The notes beneath the pieces were generated by a model. The model was not told the origin of the DNA. It did not search any database and saw only the letters and a list, made by a program, of their open reading frames with translations. This document shows positions 1 through 7,995 of a DNA stretch of 23,351 nucleotides, piece after piece (the first letter of the stretch is position 1; each line of letters starts with the position of its first letter). Origin of the DNA: Spirochaetia bacterium. GTDB lineage: Bacteria > Spirochaetota > Spirochaetia > Treponematales > Breznakiellaceae. Location of the stretch: NCBI GenBank assembly GCA_026002025.1, contig BOAU01000028.1, positions 1 to 23,351 on the forward strand, written 5' to 3'. The translations under genes were made by a program, and so were the position numbers.

Positions 1-44
1 ACCGGTGTTATGATCCTGCTGGGACACCCGATCCTGCCTTTCAT
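1..44 (-). CDS. Possible 5' end of an unidentified gene, cut by the window edge
   Basis: On the minus strand an ATG at 44-42 follows a good Shine-Dalgarno (GGAGG at 51-55 on the complementary strand, 7-base spacing). The frame stays open to the left edge and reads MKGRIGCPSRIITP. Only 14 codons are visible, so no family can be assigned. The support is the ribosome-binding site alone. It would be transcribed in the same direction as guaA. Confidence 0.3.
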   Translation of the reverse strand, partial: MKGRIGCPSRIITP

Positions 45-104
45 GGCATTTCCTCCGTGGTATTTGAGTCTTGGTAAACCCATTCTACCATGAGGCGGGT
101 GTCC
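22..104. repeat. 9-bp perfect inverted repeat with 65-base spacer
   Basis: GGACACCCG at 22-30 is matched by CGGGTGTCC at 96-104. The spacer contains the ribosome-binding site and start of the possible left-edge gene, and a smaller tggta/tacca pair (72-76 and 86-90). It could be a transcript stem or a mobile-element end; neither can be shown here. In the rest of 1-251 I see no clear terminator for guaA. Confidence 0.35.
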
Positions 105-251
105 TATTTGTTTCTGAGTTTAGACATAGAGCGAAAAGGCGCCTGTCATCCTTCCCACCGCCGTGTCTGTGACTCTGGGGCTCCACGGTTGCAGGGGACG
201 GGGTCTCCTAAACCCGATTAGCATATTTTTGTTGGAATGAGTCAGCTGTAA

Positions 252-1925
252 TTATTCCCACTCGATAGTAGCAGGCGGCTTGCTTGAAATATCGTAGGTG
301 ACCCGTCCGATATCTTTCACCGTATTGGTAATCAGTGTGGATATTTCCAGCAGGTCCTTTGTGGGAAAAGGATAGACATCGGCGGTCATGCCGTCGGCGC
401 TGACGATGGCCCGGAGGGCGAGAACCCAGCCGTACTTGCGGACATCCCCGGCGACCCCCACGGAACGGATGGGGAGAAGCACCGCGAAGGCCTGCCAGAT
501 TTCATCGTAGAGGCTGACGTCCTGCTTATAACTTCCCTCACGGGCGATAGACGGGGCACGGCGTCTTTTCAGTTCTTCTATAAAGACGGCATCGGCGTCA
601 CGGAGGATATCACATTTTTCTTTTGTCACTTCGCCGATGATGCGGACCGCGAGGCCGGGGCCGGGGAAGGGATGGCGGCGGACCACTTCTTCATCAACGC
701 CGATGATGCGGCCCAGGCGGCGCACTTCATCCTTGTAGAGTTTGTCCAAAGGTTCGATGATGCGGCCAAGTTTGCGTTTGGCGTCCACCAGGGGGCTCCC
801 CACATTGTGGTGGCTTTTGATAAGGTGCGCTTTTTTGCCCACCCCTTTGCCGCTTTCGATTAAGTCTGTGTAAAGGGTACCTTGAGCGAGGAAGCAGGAA
901 TCGGGAAGGCCGAGGCGGGCAACTTCCCGTTCCTGTATGGTGATAAAAAGATCACCGATGGCCCTGCGTTTGGCCTCCGGTTCCTCAAGGCCCTTGAGAG
1001 CCCCGAGGAATTCTTCTTCACAATAAATGATATGAAGGTGCTTTGCCCCGAGACGTTCCAGTGTGGTTTTTACGGTTTTGGTTTCGTCCTTCCGCATCAG
1101 CCCGGTGTCCATGTACATCAAATGCACCTGATCGCTTTTCAGTGTTTTTAAGAGGAGCGCCCCGGCAACGGTAGAATCCACGCCGCCTGAAATGAGGAGC
1201 AGCACCGGGTTGTTTCCCACCCGCTTTGCGAGGGATGCGCGGACCTCCTCCACATACTGTTCCATGGTCCATCCGGCTGCTGCGCCGCAAACGCCGAACA
1301 CAAAGGCTTTGAGTATTTCATTCCCGCCTTCGCAGTGGGTTACTTCGGGGTGGAACTGGAGGCCGAACCAGGGCTTGGCATCGTGGATCACCACTGCGGG
1401 GTAGCCGGTGTCGCTGGTCCCGTATTCGCGGAAGCCGTCCGCAAGTGCCGTAAGGGTGTCGCCGTGGCTCATCCATGCGGTAAACGATGGGGCAAAACCG
1501 GCAAGGAATCGTGCGGTCAAAGACCGCTTGGCTAAATCACTGTTCGCAATAATATTAGTAATACTGTTTTTGTTATTAATTTTTACGCCGATCCTGCCAT
1601 ATTCCCTTTTCGGCAATGGCTCCACCTTGCCGCCCTGATCGTAGTTCATGCGCTGGAGGCCGTAGCATATCCCCAGCAGGGGAAGGCCGCAGGTGTATAT
1701 CTTCTGATCGGGGACGGCCCCTTCTTTTGTGTAGACCGATTCCGGGGAGCCGGAAAGGATGATGCCACGAACTTTATCGGGGCCCTTACCATTGCTGTTG
1801 AGAATTTCGTCACTGAGCGGTGTGTCGCCGGGGATGACTTCAGAGTAGACCCCCATGTCCCGGATGCGGCGGCCGATGAGCTGGGTGGTCTGGCTGCCGA
1901 AATCCAGAACGATTATTTTATCCAT
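252..1925 (-). CDS. guaA: GMP synthase (glutamine-hydrolysing)
   Basis: GuaA amidates XMP to GMP using ATP and glutamine, the last step of the guanine branch, in the cytoplasm. The N-terminal class I glutamine amidotransferase has its nucleophile in GICYG (Cys87) and the His192/Glu194 pair in FHPEVTH. The ATP-pyrophosphatase domain has the P-loop SGGVDST (246-252). The dimerisation domain ends with the family's characteristic KPPATIEWE. At 557 residues it is some 30-40 longer than usual; the extra length lies mainly at residues 115-145 of the amidotransferase domain and is encoded by unusually AT-rich DNA (about 1536-1590). The ATG directly follows the purA stop (TAGATG) with only a weak ribosome-binding site, so translation is probably coupled to purA. 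It is the last gene of the purine/redox operon. Confidence 0.97.
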   Translation of the reverse strand: MDKIIVLDFGSQTTQLIGRRIRDMGVYSEVIPGDTPLSDEILNSNGKGPDKVRGIILSGSPESVYTKEGAVPDQKIYTCGLPLLGICYGLQRMNYDQGGKVEPLPKREYGRIGVKINNKNSITNIIANSDLAKRSLTARFLAGFAPSFTAWMSHGDTLTALADGFREYGTSDTGYPAVVIHDAKPWFGLQFHPEVTHCEGGNEILKAFVFGVCGAAAGWTMEQYVEEVRASLAKRVGNNPVLLLISGGVDSTVAGALLLKTLKSDQVHLMYMDTGLMRKDETKTVKTTLERLGAKHLHIIYCEEEFLGALKGLEEPEAKRRAIGDLFITIQEREVARLGLPDSCFLAQGTLYTDLIESGKGVGKKAHLIKSHHNVGSPLVDAKRKLGRIIEPLDKLYKDEVRRLGRIIGVDEEVVRRHPFPGPGLAVRIIGEVTKEKCDILRDADAVFIEELKRRRAPSIAREGSYKQDVSLYDEIWQAFAVLLPIRSVGVAGDVRKYGWVLALRAIVSADGMTADVYPFPTKDLLEISTLITNTVKDIGRVTYDISSKPPATIEWE

Positions 1926-3152
1926 CTATTTCGTCCAGGGGCTTTTGCGGATGATGGTGGCCTTGCGGTCATAGCCCACGGAAACAATGTCGATGGGGGT
2001 CTCGCAGAACCGCTCGATGAACTCGATGTACTCCATGGCCTCCACGGGAAATTCTTCGTAGGTGAGGGCGTTGGCCAAAGATTTTTTCCAGCCGGGGAAG
2101 GAGCGCAGCACCGGCTCGGCGTTGTTGAGGTCCTCGATGGATGCGGGGAAGTTTTCCACGATCTTGCCGCCGATGCGGTAGGCGATGCAGGCCTTGATAT
2201 CCGCCAGGGAGTCATACACGTCCAGGTGGGTCATCACCAGTGAATCAATGGAGTTGGTCAGGCAGGCGTAGCGCAGGGAAACCAAATCGAGGTAGCCGCA
2301 GCGCCGGGGCCGCCCGGTGGTGACCCCGTATTCCCGGCCCGTGTCCCGCACAAAGCGGCAGAGCTCGTCCTCGGAATCAGGATCGAATTCGCTGGGCAAG
2401 GGGCCGTTTCCCACACGGGTGGAATAGGCTTTGAAGACCCCCAAAACTTTGTCGATGGCACGGGGGCCGATACAGCCGCCCACCGCCGCCCCGGCGGCGC
2501 AGGACATGCCGCTTGAAACGTAGGGGTAGGTTCCCAGATCAAGATCGAGGAGTGTCCCCTGGGCGCCTTCAAAAAGAACCTGATAGTTTTTACGGTGCAT
2601 CAAATAAGCAGAAAGGTCGATGGACATTGCCTGGAGCTTTTCAATGTAGGGTTCAAGGAAGTCCCGATCGCCCTTGTCAAGCTCGTCCAGTTTTTCCTTC
2701 CAGGAAAGGTCCGCGATGCGGATACCGTCCCGGTCGCTCTTCATGGAATAGGTGATCCCGATGCCCCGGCCGGTGGTGCCGATGGGCTTTTTCCGGGCGG
2801 CGTCCCGGTCCTTGTCAATCTGGATGTAACGGGGCAACACGATGTGGGCACGGTCGGAAATAAAGACCCGGCCGTCGGTGTCGATCCCCCGCTCATTCAG
2901 CATGGCGATTTCTTTGAAAAGGGCCACGGGGTCGATCACCATGCCGGCGCCCAGGATCACGATCTTGTCGGAATAAAAAACCCCTGAAGGGATCAGATGC
3001 AGGGCGTACTGTTCGCCGCCGATCACGATGGTGTGTCCCGCGTTAGCGCCCCCGGCATAACGGACGATTATCTGGGCCTCATTGGCCAGATAATCAACGA
3101 TCTTCCCCTTCCCCTCATCACCCCACTGGGCGCCGATCACGACTACCTTCAT
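1926..3152 (-). CDS. purA: Adenylosuccinate synthetase
   Basis: PurA condenses IMP with aspartate, using GTP, to adenylosuccinate, the first committed step to AMP. The GTP-binding loop GDEGKGK (11-17) and the GGANAGHT motif (34-41, with the catalytic His40) are intact, as are the IMP-binding GTTGRGIG and the late TTGRPRRCG segment. At 408 residues it is slightly shorter than the usual 425-430 but looks complete at both ends. The start is supported by an AAGGCAGG ribosome-binding site 6 bases upstream. guaA follows without a gap. The 70-base gap to the upstream FAD oxidase gene can pair with the ribosome-binding site (see the separate entry). Confidence 0.97.
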   Translation of the reverse strand: MKVVVIGAQWGDEGKGKIVDYLANEAQIIVRYAGGANAGHTIVIGGEQYALHLIPSGVFYSDKIVILGAGMVIDPVALFKEIAMLNERGIDTDGRVFISDRAHIVLPRYIQIDKDRDAARKKPIGTTGRGIGITYSMKSDRDGIRIADLSWKEKLDELDKGDRDFLEPYIEKLQAMSIDLSAYLMHRKNYQVLFEGAQGTLLDLDLGTYPYVSSGMSCAAGAAVGGCIGPRAIDKVLGVFKAYSTRVGNGPLPSEFDPDSEDELCRFVRDTGREYGVTTGRPRRCGYLDLVSLRYACLTNSIDSLVMTHLDVYDSLADIKACIAYRIGGKIVENFPASIEDLNNAEPVLRSFPGWKKSLANALTYEEFPVEAMEYIEFIERFCETPIDIVSVGYDRKATIIRKSPWTK

Positions 3153-3222
3153 CCGATACCTGCCTTGTTTTTACAGGATATACAAAAATCGCCCCTCATT
3201 CAATAGCGGCGGAAGGCAGGCA
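3153..3222 (-). promoter_or_regulatory. purA leader with complement of its ribosome-binding site and possible internal promoter
   Basis: On the minus strand CCTGCCTT (3220-3213), just after the oxidase stop codon, is a perfect complement of AAGGCAGG (3166-3159), which contains the purA ribosome-binding site. Pairing would occlude it. Between them lies a promoter-like TTGAAT ... TATATC with a 15-base spacer. The eight-base complementarity is visible; any regulatory role is inferred. Confidence 0.35.
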
Positions 3223-4617
3223 TCAAGCCATGTCAAATATCTTCCCCGGATTCATAATATTTGCCGGGTCCAAAGCCCGCTTGACCGCCTTCATCATCTC
3301 AAGTTCTATCGGGTCGATAATATCTTTAAGGAATTTTTTACGCTTCAAACCAATCCCATGTTCCCCGCTGATCTTGCCTCCCAATGCGCCGGTGATGCGG
3401 TAGAGTTCTTCAAGGCACGCCTCTTCGGCACAAAGCCATTCTTCCTGGGAAGTCTCAGGGGCCTTGACCAGGGTTGCGTGGAGGTTTCCGTCTCCCGCAT
3501 GGCCGTAACAGGGAATCTGCATCCGGTATTTTTTTCCCAGGGCTTCCAGTTCAGGAATGATCTTTGGGATATTGGCGATGGGGACGACGATGTCCTCGAT
3601 GCTTTGCACGGGACAAAAAACCTTAAAGGCTTCGGCAATATTTCTGCGTACATTCCAGATGCGTTCAATGTTATTTTTATCCTCCGCCACATACACTTCC
3701 AAAGCACCCTGGGCTTCGCAGAGTTTGCCGATTTTCACGAGGTCCCTTTCGATCTGATCGGCATCGTTTCCGTCCAGCTCGATAAGCAGCATGGCTCCGG
3801 CGTTTTCGTAGGGGAGACTTTCGTTGAGATACTTGCAGGTGGTAATTACCGACAGGGCATCCATGAATTCAATGCTCGTAGGGGTAAGCCCCTGGGATAA
3901 AATAAGCGGCACCAGATCAATAGCATCTTTGGTATTTTTAAAGAGAACCAGCAGATCCGATTTTGCCCGAGGATTTCCGATAAGCCTGATGGTTGCTTTG
4001 GTAATAATCCCCAGGGTTCCCTCGGAACCGATGATCAGGGATTTCAGATCGTAGGCGCTGACATCCTTAACCAGTTTTCCCCCGAGATTGACGATGTCCC
4101 CCGTGGGGGTAACCAGCTCAATTCCCAGGATATACCTGCCGGTAACTCCGTACTTAACGGCCTTGCCGCCCCCGGCGTTCTCCGCAATATTGCCGCCGAT
4201 AAAGCAGGTCTGGAGGCTCATGGGATAGCCCGCAAAAAAAAGACCCTCCGCCTGAACCGCCTGGGCAAGATCGTTTGTTACCATTCCGGCTTCAACCACA
4301 ACAACCATGTTTTCCCTGTCTATCTCCAGCAGCCGGTTCATCCTTTCCAAAGATATACAGATACCGCCCTTGAGGGGAATGGCGCCCCCTGAAAGACCGG
4401 ACCCCGCCCCCCGGGGGGTAATGGGGATCCCTTCCCGGTTTGCCAGTTTTACTACCGCCGCTATTTCTTCCGCGGTGGAAGGCAGTATTACTACGGCGGG
4501 CATGCTGCCGTACAGGGCGGCGTCGGTTTCATCATGGGAGTAGGCCTCCATTTTTTCTTCATTAAAGATGACCGCCCCTTCGCCCAATATGGCCTGTAAT
4601 TCTTTTACCAGCTCCAT
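3223..4617 (-). CDS. glcD: FAD-linked oxidase, GlcD/LctD family (likely D-lactate or 2-hydroxyacid dehydrogenase)
   Basis: This flavoprotein oxidises a 2-hydroxyacid such as lactate or glycolate and passes electrons on, here most likely to the Etf encoded just upstream. The N-terminal PCMH-type FAD domain (about 35-215) shows PRGAGSGLSGGA (68-79) and GGNIAENAGGG (141-151). The C-terminal FAD-oxidase domain shows YGHAGDGNLHATL and SGEHGIGLKRK, and ends in the usual NPGKIF. Its 464 residues are normal for GlcD/LctD. The ATG overlaps the etfA stop (TAATG) and has a strong GGGGGG ribosome-binding site. The gene order etfB-etfA-oxidase matches lctBCD, whose products couple lactate oxidation to NAD+ with ferredoxin in acetogens; the substrate here is inferred from family and context only. 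Confidence 0.9.
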   Translation of the reverse strand: MELVKELQAILGEGAVIFNEEKMEAYSHDETDAALYGSMPAVVILPSTAEEIAAVVKLANREGIPITPRGAGSGLSGGAIPLKGGICISLERMNRLLEIDRENMVVVVEAGMVTNDLAQAVQAEGLFFAGYPMSLQTCFIGGNIAENAGGGKAVKYGVTGRYILGIELVTPTGDIVNLGGKLVKDVSAYDLKSLIIGSEGTLGIITKATIRLIGNPRAKSDLLVLFKNTKDAIDLVPLILSQGLTPTSIEFMDALSVITTCKYLNESLPYENAGAMLLIELDGNDADQIERDLVKIGKLCEAQGALEVYVAEDKNNIERIWNVRRNIAEAFKVFCPVQSIEDIVVPIANIPKIIPELEALGKKYRMQIPCYGHAGDGNLHATLVKAPETSQEEWLCAEEACLEELYRITGALGGKISGEHGIGLKRKKFLKDIIDPIELEMMKAVKRALDPANIMNPGKIFDMA

Positions 4618-5615
4618 TAATCACCCCCCTTCTTTTGCCTGATGATCTTGACAAGTTCCGGGACAACCTGGAAGGCATCACCCAGTATGGCAAAGTCGGC
4701 GATCTTGAGAAGGTTCGCCTCGGGGTCATTGTTGATGGCTACGATAGTTTCACTGGTCTTGATTCCTGCAAGGTGCTGAATTGCGCCGGAAATGCCGATG
4801 CCGATGTATACCTTGGGAGAAATGGTCTTACCGCTCAAACCAATCTGATGGGGATAACTGATCCAGCCCCGGTCAACCGCATCCCGGCTTGCGCCCACCA
4901 CCGCTCCCAGGCTTTCCGCCAATTCTTTTATCAGGCGGAAATTTTCCTGTTTCTTTAAACCCCTTCCCCCGGCGACGACCACATCCGCCTCTTCAAGGTT
5001 TACAAAATCCGATCCTTCCTTTCTTAATCCCAGCACGCTTACCCTTTCATCTATCAGGGAATCTTTAAGCGCAATATTTTTGATGTCTCCGGTCCTGCGG
5101 GGGTCCGCATCCAAAGGCCGGGTTGACTTGGGCCGGATGGTCGCCATCTGGGGACGGTGATCGGGGGTTTTAATGGTTGCCATAATATTACCGCCGATGG
5201 CGGGCCGGGTCTGCAGCAGGTTTCCTGTTCCCTCTTCAATATCAAGGGCCGTACAATCCGCCGTGAGGCCGGTCCCCGCCAGCACCGCCGTGTAAGGCAT
5301 CAGGGTTCTTCCTGAAGTGGTTGCCGCAGCCAAAACTATTTCAGGCTTATGTTCCCTGATGAGGTCAAGCAGTATTGCTGCGTAGGTCCCGCAGGTAAAT
5401 TCCTTAAGCCGCTCATCCTGAACCGAATACACTTCATCGGCTCCCCGCAGGATAAGCTCCTGCATATCAACGGGGGAGACATTCCAGCCAATCAATACCG
5501 CGATAAGTTTTGTTCCGAGTTTATCCGCCAGGCTTCTTCCCCGGGCCAGAAGCTCAAAGGAAACATTTTTCAGCCCGCCGTTGTATTGTTCCGCCATGGT
5601 CCAGACATCACCCAT
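4617..5615 (-). CDS. etfA: Electron transfer flavoprotein, alpha subunit
   Basis: EtfA forms the FAD-carrying heterodimer with EtfB and shuttles or bifurcates electrons between NADH, ferredoxin and a partner dehydrogenase, here probably the GlcD/LctD protein. The N-terminal nucleotide-binding-like domain covers about 1-190. The C-terminal FAD domain contains the signature region from YIGIGISGAIQHLAG through AINNDPEANLLKIADFAILGD. There is no N-terminal ferredoxin-like extension with cysteine clusters, unlike LctC-type EtfA of acetogens. The start ATG overlaps the etfB stop (TGATG); a second in-frame Met six residues on (MAEQYNGG) is the alternative. The stop overlaps the oxidase start, so the three genes are translationally coupled. 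Confidence 0.95.
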   Translation of the reverse strand: MGDVWTMAEQYNGGLKNVSFELLARGRSLADKLGTKLIAVLIGWNVSPVDMQELILRGADEVYSVQDERLKEFTCGTYAAILLDLIREHKPEIVLAAATTSGRTLMPYTAVLAGTGLTADCTALDIEEGTGNLLQTRPAIGGNIMATIKTPDHRPQMATIRPKSTRPLDADPRRTGDIKNIALKDSLIDERVSVLGLRKEGSDFVNLEEADVVVAGGRGLKKQENFRLIKELAESLGAVVGASRDAVDRGWISYPHQIGLSGKTISPKVYIGIGISGAIQHLAGIKTSETIVAINNDPEANLLKIADFAILGDAFQVVPELVKIIRQKKGGD

Positions 5616-6412
5616 CAGATCACCCCCCGGCTTTCGAGCAGGGAAGTCAAGGCTTCCAGGGCCTTTGTCATGTCGGCCTCGTTCCCCGCCGAATAGACAA
5701 GGGCGTTCCGTGAAACCTTGGGACTTTCTATCCGGGTAACCCTGGTAGGAGACCCCTTAAGCCCCAGACGGGACGGGTCTACATCCATGTTGAGGGAATC
5801 GAACACGGGGATTTCCGCTTCCATGGAAACTATCTTCCCCTTCAATGTGGGCAGCCGGGGCTGGGCGATTTCCTTGAGCACCGTCAGCAGGCAGGGGAGC
5901 GCGGCTTCTGTTTTTTGATACCCCTCTTCAATGAGGCGCTCAACGACAATCCGCCCCCCCTTGATCTGTTCTATCTTTGAAACATAACTCAACACCGGAA
6001 TGCCCAGCCATGCCGCTATTCCCGGGCCGACCTGGGCGGTGTCCCCATCGGTGGCCCGCTCCCCGGTGATGATAAGATCGAAGCCCCCGATTTTTTTGAT
6101 CCCCTGCGAAATGGTATAGGAAGTTGCCCAGGTATCGGCGCCGCCGAATGCGCGGTCTGATATAAGAACCCCATTATCGCAGCCCATGGCGATGGCTTCT
6201 TTCAGTACTTGCCGGGCCTGCAAGGGACCCATGGTGACAACATGGATGCTTCCCCCCTGTTCTTCCCGTATCCGCAGCGCCGTTTCCAGCGCGTAAAGAT
6301 CCAGCGGATTGATAACACTTTCAACGCCCGTCCTGAGGATGGTCCCGGTCTCGCTGTCCATCTTCACATTGCTGCTTTCAGGAACCTGCTTAATCGGCAC
6401 AATAATATTCAT
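5615..6412 (-). CDS. etfB: Electron transfer flavoprotein, beta subunit
   Basis: EtfB is the AMP- or FAD-binding partner of EtfA; in bifurcating Etfs it carries the flavin that takes electrons from NADH. The protein (265 residues, normal size) opens with MNIIVPIKQVPESS and carries the conserved ATDGDTAQVGPGIAAWLG segment, which in bifurcating relatives contacts the second nucleotide cofactor. It starts four bases after the guaB stop (TAATGTTATG), with a weak ribosome-binding site, so it is probably co-transcribed and coupled with guaB. The nearby GlcD/LctD oxidase suggests a bifurcating or confurcating role; this is inference. Confidence 0.95.
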   Translation of the reverse strand: MNIIVPIKQVPESSNVKMDSETGTILRTGVESVINPLDLYALETALRIREEQGGSIHVVTMGPLQARQVLKEAIAMGCDNGVLISDRAFGGADTWATSYTISQGIKKIGGFDLIITGERATDGDTAQVGPGIAAWLGIPVLSYVSKIEQIKGGRIVVERLIEEGYQKTEAALPCLLTVLKEIAQPRLPTLKGKIVSMEAEIPVFDSLNMDVDPSRLGLKGSPTRVTRIESPKVSRNALVYSAGNEADMTKALEALTSLLESRGVI

Positions 6413-6416
6413 AACA

Positions 6417-7853
6417 TTAAGACCTGGAATAGTTGGGCGCTTCCTGGGTGATGGTCACATCATGGGCGTGGCTTTCCTTAAGCCCCGCCGCAGTAATTCT
6501 GCAGAAATTCCGGTATGCCTTTAACTCGTTAATGGTTTTGCAGCCGCAGTAGCCCATCCCCTTGCGGAGCCCCGACACCAATTGGTGAAGATATTCGCGG
6601 AGTTCCCCCTTGTAGGGTACCCGGCCTTCAATGCCCTCGGGCACCGGGGTTTCGTCCTTGGAGATTTGATAGCGGTCCCCGCTGCCGTCGGCGATGGCGC
6701 CCATGCTGCCCATGCCACGGTAAGTCTTGTAAATCCTGCCGTCAAAGATGACCTCATGTCCCGGCGCTTCCCTGAGCCCGGCGAACAGATTTCCAATCAT
6801 CACCGTGCTTGCCCCCGCGCCGATTGCCTTGGTCACATCCCCGGAAAATTTGATCCCCCCATCGGCGATGACGGGGATGCCCGACTTGGCGGCTTCCTCG
6901 GCGCAGTCCCAAACCGCGGTGAACTGGGGCACCCCGACACCTGCCACAACACGGGTGGTACAGATTGAACCGGGCCCAATGCCAACCTTGACCGCATCGG
7001 CCCCGGCTTCGATGAGCCTGCGGGTTCCTTCTTTTGAAGCCACGTTCCCGCCGATTACGGGGACATTGAATTTCGTCTTGATCCCCCGCACTGCGTCCAT
7101 CACATTTTTTGAATCCCCGTGTGCGGTGTCCAGCACCACAAAATCTATTTTGGCATTTTGAAGAAGGGGCATGCGAACCAAATAATCCTGAGGAGAAACC
7201 GCCGCCCCCACGATAAGCCGTCCCTGTTTGTCCGTGGCGGCCTGGGGGAAGCTGGCGTTTTTTTCCATATCCTTTACGGTGATAAGTCCTGTCAGGCGGC
7301 CGTTGCTGTCAACCACGGGAAGTTTTTCGATCCGGTGCTTGCCGAATTTTTCGCGGGCACTGGAAACTGAAGGGGTTCCCTGCTCGGTCACAGGATCTTT
7401 GGTCATCACGTCCCGCACAGCAATACTGTCATCCTGACAGAACTTTAAATCCCGGCTGGTGATGATCCCCACCAGAATTCCTTCTTTGTTCAGCACGGGC
7501 ATTCCGGAAAAATTGTAACGATCCCGAAGGGCCTTTACGTCTTTCACCAAAGCGTCATCGGTCACGGTGATCGGGGAATCAATAACCCAGTTGAGGTAAC
7601 GCTTTACATTCCCTACCTGCCGGGCCTGCTCCTCCGGGCTGAGGTTCCGGTGGATTACCCCCGCGCCTCCTTCCAGTGCAATGGCGATGGCGAGCTTTTC
7701 CTCGGTAACCGTATCCATGGCCGCAGAAATAACCGGCACGTTCAGGTATACTCCGGTGCAGAGCATTGTTTTAACATCGCATTCCTTGGGGAGGATATCC
7801 GAGTAACCGGGCAGTAAAAGTACATCGTCGTAAGATAAAGCTTCGGTAAACAT
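6417..7853 (-). CDS. guaB: IMP dehydrogenase
   Basis: GuaB oxidises IMP to XMP and makes NADH, the committed step to GMP. The catalytic loop GPGSICTTR (293-301, Cys298) sits in the TIM barrel. The inserted tandem CBS domains (about 92-200) usually mediate purine-nucleotide control. The mobile-flap segment with YRGMGSMGA and the C-terminal part of the barrel are intact. At 478 residues it is of normal size. The start has a clean AAGGAG ribosome-binding site (on the minus strand, 6 bases before ATG). It is followed at once by etfB and preceded by a repeat-rich gap of about 140 bases after purB. An NADH-producing enzyme directly upstream of Etf genes is notable. Confidence 0.97.
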   Translation of the reverse strand: MFTEALSYDDVLLLPGYSDILPKECDVKTMLCTGVYLNVPVISAAMDTVTEEKLAIAIALEGGAGVIHRNLSPEEQARQVGNVKRYLNWVIDSPITVTDDALVKDVKALRDRYNFSGMPVLNKEGILVGIITSRDLKFCQDDSIAVRDVMTKDPVTEQGTPSVSSAREKFGKHRIEKLPVVDSNGRLTGLITVKDMEKNASFPQAATDKQGRLIVGAAVSPQDYLVRMPLLQNAKIDFVVLDTAHGDSKNVMDAVRGIKTKFNVPVIGGNVASKEGTRRLIEAGADAVKVGIGPGSICTTRVVAGVGVPQFTAVWDCAEEAAKSGIPVIADGGIKFSGDVTKAIGAGASTVMIGNLFAGLREAPGHEVIFDGRIYKTYRGMGSMGAIADGSGDRYQISKDETPVPEGIEGRVPYKGELREYLHQLVSGLRKGMGYCGCKTINELKAYRNFCRITAAGLKESHAHDVTITQEAPNYSRS

Positions 7854-7885
7854 TAATTACTCCTTTTAAAACTAAAAAATACTAA

Positions 7886-7982
7886 CCGCAAAGAACGCAA
7901 AGTTTTTTCCGCAAAGTTCGCAAAGAAGAAAAATCTCTCTGCGTTCTTTGCGTCTCCTTCGCGTCCTGGAACCTTCGGTTCC
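7886..7982. repeat. GCAAAG-rich intergenic repeat with 13-bp inverted arms
   Basis: Two near-identical direct copies of ccgcaaagNNcgcaaag lie at 7886-7902 and 7909-7925. CGCAAAGAACGCA at 7887-7899 is the exact reverse complement of 7940-7952, giving a 13-bp stem with a 40-base loop. A second small hairpin, GGAACC-ttc-GGTTCC, follows at 7968-7982. The block fills the gap between purB and guaB, so it would be transcribed in a purB-guaB read-through message. It resembles the dispersed intergenic repeats found in many genomes; whether other copies exist cannot be seen here. Confidence 0.7.
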
Positions 7983-7995
7983 CTGCGTTTTATCT

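Noticed and set aside
7886..7952. CRISPR-like repeats between purB and guaB
   Set aside because: There are only two direct copies, four to seven bases apart, no spacers of CRISPR length and no cas genes.
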